Assembly: GCA_028565635.1 (NCBI GenBank)
Contig: JAOXYB010053389.1
Location: 1-26,017 of the forward strand
Source: Phoronis ovalis
Taxonomy: Eukaryota > Phoronida > Phoronidae
Length of the DNA stretch: 26,017 nt
Reading direction: 5' to 3'
Shown: positions 1 to 10,281 of the stretch, piece by piece
Layout of the letters: each line of letters begins with the position of its first letter
Position numbering within the stretch: position 1 is the first letter of the stretch
The notes under the pieces: model-generated
Database searches by the model: none
The model's input: the letters and a program-made list of their open reading frames with translations, nothing else
Told to the model about the DNA's origin: nothing
Made by a program: the position numbers and the translations under genes

Positions 1-72
1 ACCAAATATTATGATATTTTACAATAAATGATATTAAAATAATAATATGCAGAAAACAGTCTGGACTACAGA

Positions 73-1046
73 CTATGACAGCATATATGTGCTGTCCCAT
101 GAGCCCCTTTTTCTTAAGCCTCAGTTTTTACCATGGTATCTCTTTTCTACCATAGGGTGTACTTTTTGAGAATTTTGTTTACCATACGATATGGTTTTCG
201 TAAATAAGTGTTTACCATGGGGTATATTTTTAGAAAGCAATTTTTACCATTGGTTATGGGTTTGTTAGCTGGGCCTCACACTCCCACCAAGTTTTTTGTC
301 AAGTGCCTCCCCAGGGATTTTTACATTATACTTTACAAACATACTTTACTGTATGTATATACTACAATAGTATATCCCATATAGTACACCAATGTTTGAT
401 TATCTGTACCCTGTGGTAACACTTTTTTTAAATTATAAAATTATTTATGATAAAATAAATTATAAGTATGATCAATATTTGTAGAAATGGAAAAAACTTG
501 TAACTGTAATGTATATAACTGTCTGATCATCTGTGATGGCTGCATGTTAGCAGTTATAATTGTAGTTAAATGCTTAGGTCCTTATGCCATTAAATGATTA
601 AACTATACAGTAAGAATTTTAAATCACCAAATTAGAAAAATTGGGGGGAGGACAAAATCACTCACTTTTAACAGTGGTACTTTCATCAGCTCTGTGGTTA
701 GTTGCTGTGTGAGGCCCAAAGTAAAAACCCTTACCCCATGCTAAAAACTGCATTCCAAATATATACCAAGTGGTAAACATTTGTTTGCAAAAAACACACC
801 ACCATAAAAAATCCTAGAAATACATACCTATAACATGTATACCAAAAACAGTCAGCAGAATCCTGGAAATTTGCACCCAAAAATGCGGCATCTAGCAGCA
901 AATAATCATTTATTGAAAATATATATACCCCATGGTTAAAATGTATTTGGTAAAAAATGTTAAATAAACATGAACAAGATACCCCATGATAAAAGTGGAG
1001 GTTGAAAAAAGAAGGCCCATTGGGCGGTACATATATACAGTCACTG
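73..1046. mobile_element. Degenerate inverted-repeat (MITE-like) element with subterminal motif arrays
   Basis: The two arms face each other. The outer ends read CTATGACAGCATATATGT at 73 and, on the other strand, CAGTGACTGTATATATGT from 1046. The inner arms share GGGCCTCACAC (271-281) with its complement at 707-717, and similarity continues inward to about 325 and 634. Both arms carry diverged copies of an ACCATGGGGTAT motif, at about 130, 151, 181, 214 and 248 on the left and on the minus strand at about 731, 766, 796, 925 and 980. The right arm is about 130 bp longer, so the left has lost sequence. The 282-706 core encodes nothing I recognise. I found no convincing target-site duplication. 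A nonautonomous DNA transposon is inferred; the superfamily is uncertain. Confidence 0.6.
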
Positions 1047-3869
1047 TGAATAGCAGTGGTGTTGATGGTATACAATACACATGTCAGTCTGCCCTAATTT
1101 TTAGCTGTAACATTAATTTGACTGTTTTCCATGAATCACAAGCATTCAACTCCTTGTTCTATGATCATCTGATCAACTGCTTCTAAATTTTTAAATGCAA
1201 CTGAATAAAACTGAAGTTGTTTCCTGTTAAAGGTATAATTGGTTTTCACAGTTCACTTGAAGAATGCTCTGATAATGTGGTAAAAGTCAATAATTAACAT
1301 GCTTAAAGTTTAATACAGTAATCTCATGTTTACAAGTATTAGTCATTGGAAGTCCTTTGTAGTAGTACAATTTAAATATTTTAAACATGGACAGATCAGT
1401 ATGACATTAAACTGACTTTATCAGTTCCCAATTAAATTTACTATTACATTATCATGTAGGGATTTGTATATCTACTTTATACATTCATATTGTGCACATT
1501 CTTTTACTATAAAGGAAATCACTCAAGCTAATGAAAACATAATGGCAAAAAAGGAATAATAAATAGAAATCTATAGAAGTTGTAAAACAAGCTTGTGAGG
1601 CATGTTTGCTCTTTGAAAAAAATCAATTAAAATATATTTTCATAGGGACATGATCCAATATGATACATTCAAGGTAAAGTCTATGTTTGATTATAGTAAG
1701 AATTTTAGTCAAAATAAGCTTGTCATTAAAATAAAGCATTTAAAATATTTAAAACTAGTTACCGAAACACATCAAATTACAAGTAATAAATAAATTTTTA
1801 AGCTACCTTTATTGTGCTTAATCTATTAGCGCGTGACTTAATATGCTGGGACTCATATAGGACACAAGTCCTCCACCCAGCGTAGGCTTGTGGAATGTAA
1901 CTCCGATAACTTTTAAACATTTTGTAATACAGAATTAATGTAATATCTTTGCTACAGTGTTAACAAAAAATCACAAGCGCAAATGAGACGACGTATGCCT
2001 TCCTGGTCCATACTCCACGAGACACCTTATAAATTATATAAATCCGGATATATACTACACTACAGTAATCAGTTCCAATTAGCCATTGTTTTACTTTAAT
2101 ATGTGCGTTCACATTTTCATGAGTTCGATCTCGCATACGGAACTTGCGGACCACAAAACAAAATTTTCACGTAAGTAGCTGAAGGTATGTGTCAAGCATT
2201 CAGGGCAGATTTCAACTTTTTAACAAAAACTTTCAATACTAAATCAAATATGGCGCTTCTTTTAAGTTCTTGGCAGAGCCATAACAAACTTACCTCACGC
2301 GTGTAACTTCAATTTTCAAACAGCTTTGACTATTATTTCTACTTGCTCGTTGTAATGCAACTGAGCCAGTTCCTGCCTTTAAAAAATTCTAGTATTAGTA
2401 TGCCTTTTAGTAACAAACAATAGAAATCAAGTAGCTCACGTAATTGACTCGAGTATCAGAACTGAAATGTTTACCTTGCTTATAATGTGACTAAACGAGT
2501 TCAAGTATAAAGGGGTGCAGACACAATTGAAAATCCTTTAATTGCAAAAAATATATATCAATTTTAACAAAAAGGCATATTTTTACAAAAAAGGTAGACG
2601 AATTTTGTGTGATATAATACTGACCGAATTAGTTCTTGAATTAGTTGATCATTGTTGATAGTCTCATAATGGACTGATCAGGTCACTTCCTATGAATATT
2701 CAATACGTAAAGGATCATATTCATAAAAGTTTTTTTAAAACTTGTAATGTCTGTGTTATATGTCTCACTAAAAGAATAAATGTCAATGTGAAGTTTTTGT
2801 ATGCAATTTATATACTATTGCGTATATTCTCGTATTCCAAACTTTATGATATTCGTTTTTCTTTCCTAGTGGCGGTCCGGGAACGTGGAATCTGCTCAGA
2901 TTCACATGTTTGGTAACTACTGCCATCTAGTAGCAAGTGCAATGCAACTTTCTTGTCGTGTGTTACAGTTTGTATCAGATTTTTACAGCTACTATTTCCT
3001 TTAAAAACTATGTTTGTGTCGTTTGTTCGCTACACATTTCCAAAGTACCTCGTTATTATTTAGCGAAGATTTTTTAATACACGTTTATTTGAATTTATCC
3101 AGAATTTTTTCATCATTTACTCAGAATTATCTATAAAAAAAACTCTGCTATAATCATATTGATTATAACTATGCAGTTAATTAGAAAAATCACAATAAAC
3201 ATTTTTTCTTTTTTTTGTCATAAGCTCTTGGTGGTTCTGCTCGAGGAACAGAAAGTTTAGTCCAAATGGTGCATATTCTATCTTAGCAAATCATATAATT
3301 TGCCTGAAAGAACAGAATAACAATGAAAATATGACAAGTAATAGTAAATTTTATAGCAAGTTTATTTAAGATGCTTTTACATTATATACAAAAAAACTGT
3401 CACAGTCAAAGTGAAGAGTATCATCTGTACTACTCTCACTACTACTCCCTCATTCATATACCAGTAGCTTAATTATTACACCTTTTGGGCCATTAGCTAA
3501 TTTGTTAGTGTTGTAATATGTGCATCATCCACCATTCTATTGATTGATTAACTGAATTATTTTTATTAACAATGTCATGTGTCATACAATAACAAAGGTA
3601 TAACATAATATAATTGACACCCAGCCCTATTGGGTCAAAGGACACTATAGGGTAGAATACATAAATAGATTTTCAATATTACAAATGACATAGTTATGAT
3701 GGATTGTTAGCTTTCAGGTTAACTAATTAAGATTTGAAGTAAAATTTGTGAAAAAATTGTGCTGCATTTTTTCAAACGAAATAATATTATATTCAGGTTA
3801 TGTTACAGAGGTATTGTGTAATATGCCGGAAATTTAGTCAGCGTTTAATTACACTTCATAACAATCACA
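1047..3869. other. Gene-free stretch left of AK2
   Basis: I see no supportable gene here. CpG dinucleotides are more frequent at about 1830-2310 and 2870-3060 than in the surrounding A/T-rich DNA, and two possible minus-strand splice donors (near 2290 and 2455) lie in or beside the first patch. These could belong to a 5' region of a gene running off the left edge, but no exon could be confirmed. A small inverted pair, CCCTAT/ATAGGG, lies near 3627-3652. Confidence 0.4.
2920..2933 (-). promoter_or_regulatory. CTCF-like binding site
   Basis: The minus strand reads CTACTAGATGGCAG, one base from the conserved bilaterian CTCF core CCACTAGATGGCAG. It sits in a CpG-richer patch about 3 kb beyond the AK2 stop codon, where a boundary element would be plausible. 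The match is to a short motif only, so chance occurrence is possible. Confidence 0.45.
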
Positions 3870-4460
3870 CATCCTACAGGAACTCTCAGTGGATCTAAAT
3901 TCGTGCTAATTATGTTTTCAACAAGAATTTGGTATGGACCATTTTTAAATCGCACCAGGCATTTTTGTTATTTAATCAATTTATATTTTTTTCAGCAAAG
4001 AAAAAGTGATTGTTTTTTAAATACTTGTTATTCATGGTATTTACAATTTGGTCATACTAAATGATGGGCATACAGTTAAAAACATAGTTATCACAACTTT
4101 AAAATCCACTGGGTTTTCCTGCAGGATCCTTCACAATGCCAAGGGAATATCCTGACACTACATTCCCAGAGTCTATACAGAAGAGATGATTCCTGCGTTA
4201 ATAGGATTTTTATGAGGTGTCATTAAACTCTAATTAAATTTCATGCATTTCACACACATGTCTGAAAATAACATAGCCGAATGTTAAAGTTTCAAAAAAT
4301 ATTTTTTGAAAAAATGTAAAACAGATTTTAACCAAACTAATAGTGGCAAAGGACAAACATTGTTCTTTACATCATGTTACCATATTTTCAGGGTGTTATA
4401 ACCATTGCTAAACCAGTAGACAGTGACAGTCATAATGAGACTATTAGTTAGTCTTAAATA
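3870..4460 (+). repeat. Dispersed repeat, copy 1, with internal terminal-inverted-repeat core
   Basis: This aligns in the same orientation with 18624-19100. Shared blocks are CATCCTACAGGAA, AAATTCGTGCTAA, AATCAATTTA, TTTACAATTTGGTCATA, GGATTTTTATGAGG and TTAGTCTTAA. The first part (about 3871-4128) is bounded by imperfect inverted repeats of about 25 bp: ATCCTACAGGAA on the left and TTCCTGCAGGAT on the right. Similarity continues beyond the right inverted repeat, so the repeat unit is larger than that core. It looks like an old nonautonomous transposon or a composite repeat. No reading frame was recognised. Confidence 0.6.
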
Positions 4461-5503
4461 ACTGATTACTACATATTTTACTTTTTGTAGAGCCTCAGAA
4501 TCAAAGAGAAAGCTCAACAGATACAACTAGGCACTTACTACAAATTGAAAATGTGTATACACTCAAAATAGAAGAGTGAAAATCTACAACATTAAACTAA
4601 AATTCAATTTGTATCTTAACTTTTTTTTGCGTAGACTAAGATATTTGTATCTGTATGCAACCTATCCATGTGACATCTAGTTTCAGTTGAGCAGGATTGA
4701 AGTCAAACACATTAGAAGCACCTCGCAATGCACATGCATTACGTATCATCCTCAAATGAGGTTGCACATATTACAGTCTTTCAAACTTCAATAGCAGTCA
4801 CCATCAAATTCAAAATTAAACACTAACGCCTGGCCTCAAATCTTGCTTTAATTAAGTAATGACTGCATGAAAACTGATGTCCACTTTGAAAATTCATGTA
4901 AAGAGAAGCGGTCACAAAAAAATACAATATTTCCGATATTGTTACATAAAATCAGTTACTGACTGATGATGACTACTATTACAAGCTCTAATAGGTAGTT
5001 AACAGAATACGGAATAAAAATATAGACATTCACAGGTTAACACAATACCCGAAACATAATTGCAGCGAATAGGAATATTGCAACGGAATAAAATGCACTA
5101 GAACACAGTGAGCAATCATAATAATAAATCCTTAAAATACAAAAATAAAATGATTATTTTATGAGCCCAGTATTTTGTGCATTCATAAACACAACAAACA
5201 CAATATTAGCAACAGACTGAGTTGAAATTGACTGAACACAGTGATAATGAAAAGGGAAAGAAAAAAATAGCAGATACGCCTTAACAATTAGGGAGAGGAA
5301 CTAATTTTGATTATTATTATTTTAAAAAATACCTTATGCTATAACATACTGAACTTTTTGAACTGTATCTGTTGGAACCACAAGTAAACTTTTTTAATAT
5401 TGGTTTACCATACAACTGTAGGATTTTAATAAATAAAAGCAGGACATTATGGACAATTAAGGAAACATATAATTAATAATCATACATTTTCTCTAGCCAA
5501 GTT
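4461..5503. other. Gene-free A/T-rich stretch
   Basis: I see no open frame, RNA gene or repeat that I can support between the dispersed repeat and the minisatellite. It may include distal 3' flank of AK2. Confidence 0.4.
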
Positions 5504-5826
5504 GAAGCAGAGTAGAGCAGTAAGATTTTATTATATCCTGTAGTGAGTTATGAGTAGAGCAGTAAGATTGTATTATATCCTGTAGCGAGTTATGAGTAGA
5601 GCAGTAAGATTTTATTATATCCTGTAGTGAGTTATGAGTAGAGCAGTAAGATTTTATTATATCCTGTAGTGAGTTATGAAGCAGAGTAGAGCAGTTAGAT
5701 TTTATTATATCCTGTAGTGAGTTATGAGTAGAGCAGTAAGATTGTATTATATCCTGTAGTGAGTTATGAAGCAGAGTAGAGCAGTAAGATTTTATTATAT
5801 CCTGTAGTGAGTTATGAGTAAAGCAC
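5504..5826. repeat. 42/48-bp minisatellite, seven copies
   Basis: Seven near-identical units start at 5512, 5554, 5596, 5638, 5686, 5728 and 5776, and an eighth decays after 5818. The core runs from GTAGAGCAGTAAGATT to GTAGTGAGTTATGA. Units are 42 bp, or 48 bp where an AGCAGA insert is present. Both lengths are multiples of three, so the minus strand stays open for 144 codons (5493-5927). This is a by-product of the period rather than good evidence for a protein. On the minus strand five units contain AATAAA and two contain AATACA, just downstream of the AK2 stop codon. Confidence 0.95.
5791..5796 (-). terminator. Candidate AK2 polyadenylation signal
   Basis: This is the AATAAA hexamer on the minus strand nearest to the AK2 stop codon (about 360 nt downstream), inside minisatellite unit 7. 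I see no AATAAA between it and the stop. Further hexamers follow in units 5, 4, 3 and 1, so 3' ends could be heterogeneous. The cleavage site is not shown by the sequence. Confidence 0.5.
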
Positions 5827-6158
5827 ATAACTCTAGTTTCACTTTTTTTTGAAATAGAATTTTTGCATTTCAAAATTTTCAGACTTAGATTGACTAGGAT
5901 TATTTTTATAACATTAATAGAATACAATGGGATTTTTTCAGAAGTAAATGTAATTATGTAATTTCCCCCTAATACAGATTATAACTTCCTATTTAAGGCA
6001 GTGGTTAGTGTGTAAAAAATAAAATTACATGAATAGAATGAACATCTATTAGACTATAGCAGATGAAATTTGAGAAACAATTAGTTTGTGCGATTTCTTT
6101 CTTGGGAAAAACTGCTGTGTTCCACTTTAACTTATCTGCCTACATTATGCCAGTATTC
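5827..6158 (-). other. Presumed AK2 3' untranslated region
   Basis: This is the stretch between the AK2 stop codon and the first candidate polyadenylation hexamer. It has no ORF, repeat or AATAAA of its own. Its assignment as 3' UTR is inferred from position. Confidence 0.5.
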
Positions 6159-6383
6159 TCATATAAACAATACCCTGTCTTTATGTCTCTTTGCTTGCCC
6201 AAATGCACCTTGAATGCCTGCATAAACAGTCTCTGAACTTTGTGCAGCATTAATCCGGGTATGAATACCTCTTTTAATATAGTAATTCACCAGTGGTTTC
6301 GTTTGCTTATGATATGCATCAAGGCGTTTCCTGAGAGCTTCTTCATTGTCGTCTGAACGTCTCATTAGAAGTTCACCAGTTAT
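6159..6383 (-). CDS. AK2: AK2 coding exon 5 (last)
   Basis: Encodes residues 170-243, [20 protein letters not shown] to RVLFI, then TGA. It completes the LID and carries the arginine pair R177-R178. Acceptor CTGTTTCCCAG|ATA. Confidence 0.95.
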   Translation of the reverse strand: MTGELLMRRSDDNEEALRKRLDAYHKQTKPLVNYYIKRGIHTRINAAQSSETVYAGIQGAFGQAKRHKDRVLFI

Positions 6384-9300
6384 CTGGGAAACAGAACACA
6401 TACATACTAAAAATGAAGTGAAAGTAAATTACATCCAATCACCTCTTAAGCTGTATGTTCAACAGCTTCAAGAAAAGTCCAAATTTTACTTTTGAAAGTA
6501 AATATTTAAAAGCCAATCATTGCTTCAGGTTCATATAATGCAGAGGCAAGTGAAAGCAACTTCTTAAAATCATTCACAAAATAAACAATAGTAGCTGTGA
6601 AAAGTTTTGGACACTTTGTTCTATGCATTAACTGAACATATACTCACATCATCTTTATTGGGAATTTTTGGAGGTTTAAAAACTGTATGATATGATCGTC
6701 CACTTGCAGGATGAATTAGCCTCCCGGTTATTCTCTTGATTAATAACGAATCATCAATATCAAATTCAATGACTGAATCCAGTTGAGATCGTCTCTTTGC
6801 AAGCAGTTCATCTAACTGCAAAAAAGAGATGTTGTTTGGTTAAAAATGTCTCATGCAGTCAATTAGGTTCACACAAATAATGTAACTTAGTTTCTCCAAG
6901 TAGCTATTTTTTATTCAAGGTCTAAAATAATTTTACTTTAAAAGTACATTTTTCCAAACTTTCGTACGGATATAGTTGTGATATTTTACAAACTGCATCA
7001 TAACAGTGTGAGTAAAAAAACCATGGTTCAACACTTATGCACTAAGCTATTTAAATGAGGGTAAATTACTAAACATTCATTTCGAAATATAAAGTTAACT
7101 ATACCAAAGTGAGTACCTTTTCTGCTTGAGTTATCGTTCTTGGAAATCCATCTAGTAAGAAACCATTTTTACACTCTTGTGAGTCTAGTTTCTGATTAAT
7201 AAGTTGAATGACAAGATGGTCGCTGACTAGCTGACCATTGTCTATGGTTTTCTTAATGTTTTTACCCAGTTCTGACCCAGACTTTATTACTTCCCGAAGC
7301 ATGTCACCTAAAAACAATTTATTTTAATTCATTAAAAATCGAATATTAATACACTACCCTTAATTGCTAATTGCCAGAAAAAATACTTGCTTTTTCTTTA
7401 ATTAAGACTGCAAGTCACCTATATCTATTTTGTACTTAAAAACAGAAAGTACTTCAGATAGTTGACATTGGCTGAAAGCTTTCACTTTTGCCTAAATTTA
7501 TATTTTAAATACTTTCATTGAAAGGGTACGACATCTCATGAACATTAGTCTCTAACACAGACTATATATCTTATAAATGTACTAAATAAATTGTTTAAAA
7601 CTATAAGCTCGCAAAAGTCAAAAATTTGTTTCAAAATTAATAGTGCATATTATTATCAGATATATAGTCCCTTGTTGCATATAGGGATAGAAATTTATAT
7701 AGGGATTTAAACTCAATTTTTAACAAAGAGAATTTAAAAATACAACAAAGGTCTAAACTTAGACTACATGAACATGTATGTTGACATAAAATAAAAGACA
7801 AGCTTCTCATTACAGACCTGTTGACAAATGACAAACGCTGTATTTATGCTTGAGTTTTGGAGCCTGGAAAATAAATTTTTCAGATCATTAATAGTAGGAA
7901 ATATGTACATCAGGGATAGAAAGTACTTGAGTATGGCACTAGTGTCTATATCATGCATTGAGAATGTTAAGCTTAATTGTCTTACGGTGATATAATTCAT
8001 ATATGCACACTGGTTTGTCCTGAATATATAATTCTATGGAAGTCTGCAGCTTGTTGCAGGCCATGGCATGGTTTTAAATATACCTGTTCAAGTTTTTTAA
8101 TTTCTAAATAACCCATCTGAAGCACTAAAAGAATCCAACAATATTTACTAAATATTGGAACATGACTACGATAAGCCATGGTTGCCACATGCAGAGTCAT
8201 GTATTATGCAGGACCAGGCATAAGTGTCTGTAGTAGGCACAGGGGACTGGTGCCCAAAAAAATATAAAACAAATAAAAAATATGAAGCGAAATAAATATA
8301 TTTCCACTTCTGTCATTCACACTTATCACCAAATGGTCAAAAATCCTGCAAAAATGCCAAAAAACTCATAGAAATTATCAATATAGCTCCTGGGTCCGAG
8401 GCGGCTCGTACTATATATAATAGAATCAAGGGGTGACACGCAAGAATTGAAAATTTCATGGTTGAATTTTTTTTTAAAAATAATGTTTTGCCAATCAGCG
8501 CAAGTACCCACAAGAAACTAACCAGAACAACTCTTAACACCTTAAACTAGCGTAAAAAAACTATGCAATATTCAACAACAAACTCATAAATTGTTCCGAA
8601 GACGTTAATCGTCGAGGAAATTGACCTTCCCTGTAACTAGGTCACTGGAAACAGTACCAAAACCCACCAAAAATCTATGCAGTTGTGTGTATTACTAGAC
8701 GATTATCAGTAAAACTTTGTTTAATTTCTAAAATTTGAGTTCACTTTAATTCCTGTATGTATAATAACTTACCAAAACCTATGCTTCAGCTGACATTTCG
8801 AAATTTCTGCCTATAAGCATTTAATTTGTCTAATCAACGATGATTTTTGGTAGGAATTTGTACTGTTTCCGGTGACCTAATTAGGGTGGAGATCAATTTC
8901 CTCGACGATCAGCGTCTTCGAGACAATTTATGAGTTTGTTGTTGAATATTGCGTATGTCTGTGGAGGTACGTGGACGGAATTTTTTTTTTACGCTAGTTT
9001 AAGGTGTTAAAAGTTGTTCTGGTTAGTTTCTTGTGGGTACTTGCTGATTGGCAAAATCATTTTTTTTTAAAATTCAACCATGAAATTTTCAATTCTCATG
9101 TCACCCCTTGATTCTATTATATATAGTACGAGCCGCCTCGGACCCAGGAGTTATATTGATCATTTCTATGAGTTTGTTGGTATTTTTGCAGGATTTTTAG
9201 GATATTTGACCATTTGGTGACAAGTGTGAATGACAGAAGTGGAAATATATTTATTTCATTCATTTCATACTTTTTATTCGTTTTATATTTTTTTGGGCAC

Positions 9301-9997
9301 CAGCCCCTGTGGTCAGTATCTAGCATGCTGATCCCACATTAGTCTGCAAGGCCAGCATATGTTGACACAGACAATGCCGATATAAATGATCAAAGTCTAA
9401 TCAATGTAAGACTAAAATAGCATCCAAGTATTTTTCTACTAACATCATGACATGAGAGAAAAAATAATAGGCCTACATAAAAACTACATCCTAGTATGAT
9501 ACTTTACGACAATAAAACACAGATATAACTATTATTACTGACAGCAGGAATTACAAAGAGCGCGCTAGTTTGTAGGCGGGAAGAATAAATACGGAGAACT
9601 ATATGATAAAGACTTTTAAAGTGTATATGTAGGTTGTAGTACTTATTTGATACTGTTAATGAAATCTAAAATATGTTCATATTTGTGAATCAATGTCAAT
9701 CTTGAATGACGAATTACTTCAAGTTCTACTAATTGTAATAAAATTTTCACAGTCCATGCGCTCTTTCTCCTTGAATTTCCACTGAATCAATCAATGAAAT
9801 GGAAATACTAAGAACGATTTCATTTGTATAAAACTATAATAATTAATACTATATTATTATATAGCTGTGAAGTAAATCGGGTAATTAAGGCTTACCTGTG
9901 TCCCTTTACCAGCACCAGGTGGTCCCAAAAGAACAGCCTTGATTCCTTTGGACTCCTCAATATTTGACGAAAATTGATTTTTTGTTAAAGGTGGCAT
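6159..9997 (-). CDS. AK2: Adenylate kinase 2, mitochondrial (AK2), five coding exons
   Basis: AK2 catalyses ATP + AMP = 2 ADP in the mitochondrial intermembrane space. Coding exons, in transcript order: 9896-9997, 7818-7863, 7117-7307, 6648-6815, 6159-6383 (stop included). All introns are GT-AG and the spliced frame gives 243 residues (human: 239). The P-loop GPPGAGKGT is at 25-33. The NMP-binding part begins HLSTGDMLR at about 46-54, DGFPRT is at 102-107, [13 protein letters not shown] opens the LID at 144-156, and [15 protein letters not shown] follows at 176-190. The C-terminus ends RVLFI, as in the long AK2 form. An in-frame ATG seven codons upstream (10018) directly follows a stop and has T at -3. 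The ATG at 9997 has G at -3 and gives the usual N-terminal length, so I chose it. No key residue is missing. Confidence 0.96.
6648..6815 (-). CDS. AK2: AK2 coding exon 4
   Basis: Encodes residues 114-169, LDELLAKRR to PNKDD, including the start of the LID domain ([13 protein letters not shown]). Acceptor TTTTTTGCAG|TTA, donor GATGAT|GTGAGT, both in phase 0. Confidence 0.95.
7117..7307 (-). CDS. AK2: AK2 coding exon 3
   Basis: Encodes Gly50 (split codon) to Lys113: the AMP-binding helices, [16 protein letters not shown] and the CORE motif DGFPRT. Acceptor TTTTTAG|GT, donor AAAAG|GTACTC. Confidence 0.95.
7818..7863 (-). CDS. AK2: AK2 coding exon 2 (46 nt)
   Basis: A very short exon that is easily missed: TTTTCCAG|GCT to ACAG|GTCTGT, encoding [15 protein letters not shown] plus the first base of Gly50. 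It supplies the segment that AK2 proteins have between the P-loop and GDMLR. Its phases (0 in, 1 out) fit both neighbours exactly. Confidence 0.93.
7864..9895 (-). other. AK2: AK2 intron 1
   Basis: This 2.0-kb intron separates the P-loop exon from the 46-nt exon 2. About half of it is the long inverted repeat at 8238-9311. Between that repeat and exon 1 lies a GC-richer spot with AGCGCGCT (9559-9566) and an E2F-like GGCGGGAA (9575-9582). Confidence 0.85.
8238..9311. mobile_element. Long foldback element (1.07-kb inverted repeat) in AK2 intron 1
   Basis: The left arm, about 8238-8680, begins CACAGGGGACTGGTGCCC. The right arm, about 8846-9311, is its reverse complement, beginning CACAGGGGCTGGTGCCC. 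By eye the arms match at most positions over about 440 bp, with small indels; for example, the right arm has about 22 extra bases near 8952-8980. The spacer is about 165 bp. Neither arm nor spacer encodes a recognisable transposase. CAGGGG ends are common in hAT elements, but the 8-bp flanks (AGTAGGCA, TGGTCAGT) do not match, so the superfamily is uncertain. Any AK2 pre-mRNA will contain a hairpin with a stem of over 400 bp. Confidence 0.9.
9896..9997 (-). CDS. AK2: AK2 coding exon 1
   Basis: Encodes residues 1-34, from the start codon through the P-loop [10 protein letters not shown]. It ends in phase 0 at donor CAG|GTAAG. The first exon of AK2 typically carries the Walker A lysine, here K31. 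Confidence 0.95.
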
Positions 9998-10072
9998 TTC
10001 AAATGCGTTAAAATACATTTAGAATTTTAGTATTTCTGCCACGAGACCGACCGGCTGGCTGACCTTTCTTAA

Positions 10073-10080
10073 ACTTCCTG
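10073..10080 (-). promoter_or_regulatory. ETS-family site (CAGGAAGT)
   Basis: The minus strand reads CAGGAAGT, a good ETS core, about 55-75 bp upstream of the AK2 start codons. ETS sites near the transcription start are typical of housekeeping and bidirectional promoters. Motif match only. Confidence 0.45.
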
Positions 10081-10267
10081 TTCTAGAATTAATGGCACTA
10101 AAAATAGCAAACAACTACAACTGTTAGTACAAAAAAAAATAATCAATGTTTTCTTTCTGGCATTTTTTAAAGTATCTTTTTATACTTATAATAAACAATG
10201 ACGAAATATTATCTAATTGTGAACATAATATTATAAATCGTATGCATGTTTTAAAGGAACCGTCAAA

Positions 10268-10281
10268 GGTCATGGCGGAAG
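10268..10281 (+). promoter_or_regulatory. YY1-like site, or strong-context upstream ATG
   Basis: GGTCATGGCGGAAG contains the ATGGCGG core of the YY1 motif that often overlaps transcription starts. It lies about 90 bp upstream of the SNX17 start codon. If transcription starts further upstream, the same bases give an ATG with G at -3 and +4 that opens a five-codon frame (MAEGE, stop at 10287-10289). Confidence 0.4.

Noticed and set aside
731-1075. 114-codon minus-strand frame
   Set aside because: It lies inside the inverted-repeat element and its FYHGV/NHGV repeats come from the ACCATGGGGTAT motif array.
1960-2154. 64-codon minus-strand frame beginning MVRKFRMRDRTHENVN
   Set aside because: The first residues look coding-like, but the rest is hydrophobic A/T translation, no splice structure fits and I recognise no family.
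2692-2916. 74-codon plus-strand frame with an acceptor-like TTTCTTTCCTAG before its end
   Set aside because: The segment after the acceptor is only about 15 codons and not recognisable; the CTCF-like motif explains the GC-richer patch as well.
5504-5826. CRISPR-like spaced repeat
   Set aside because: The units are contiguous 42/48-bp tandem copies with no unique spacers, in a eukaryotic intron-bearing context.
5493-5927. 144-codon minus-strand frame with HNSLQDIIKSYCST repeats
   Set aside because: It is the translation of a minisatellite whose 42/48-bp period keeps any stop-free frame open. It overlaps the presumed AK2 3' UTR and has no other coding signal.
7637-8540. Overlapping short minus-strand frames in AK2 intron 1
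   Set aside because: They are shadows in intronic and foldback DNA. The real coding sequence there is the 46-nt exon at 7818-7863 in its own frame.
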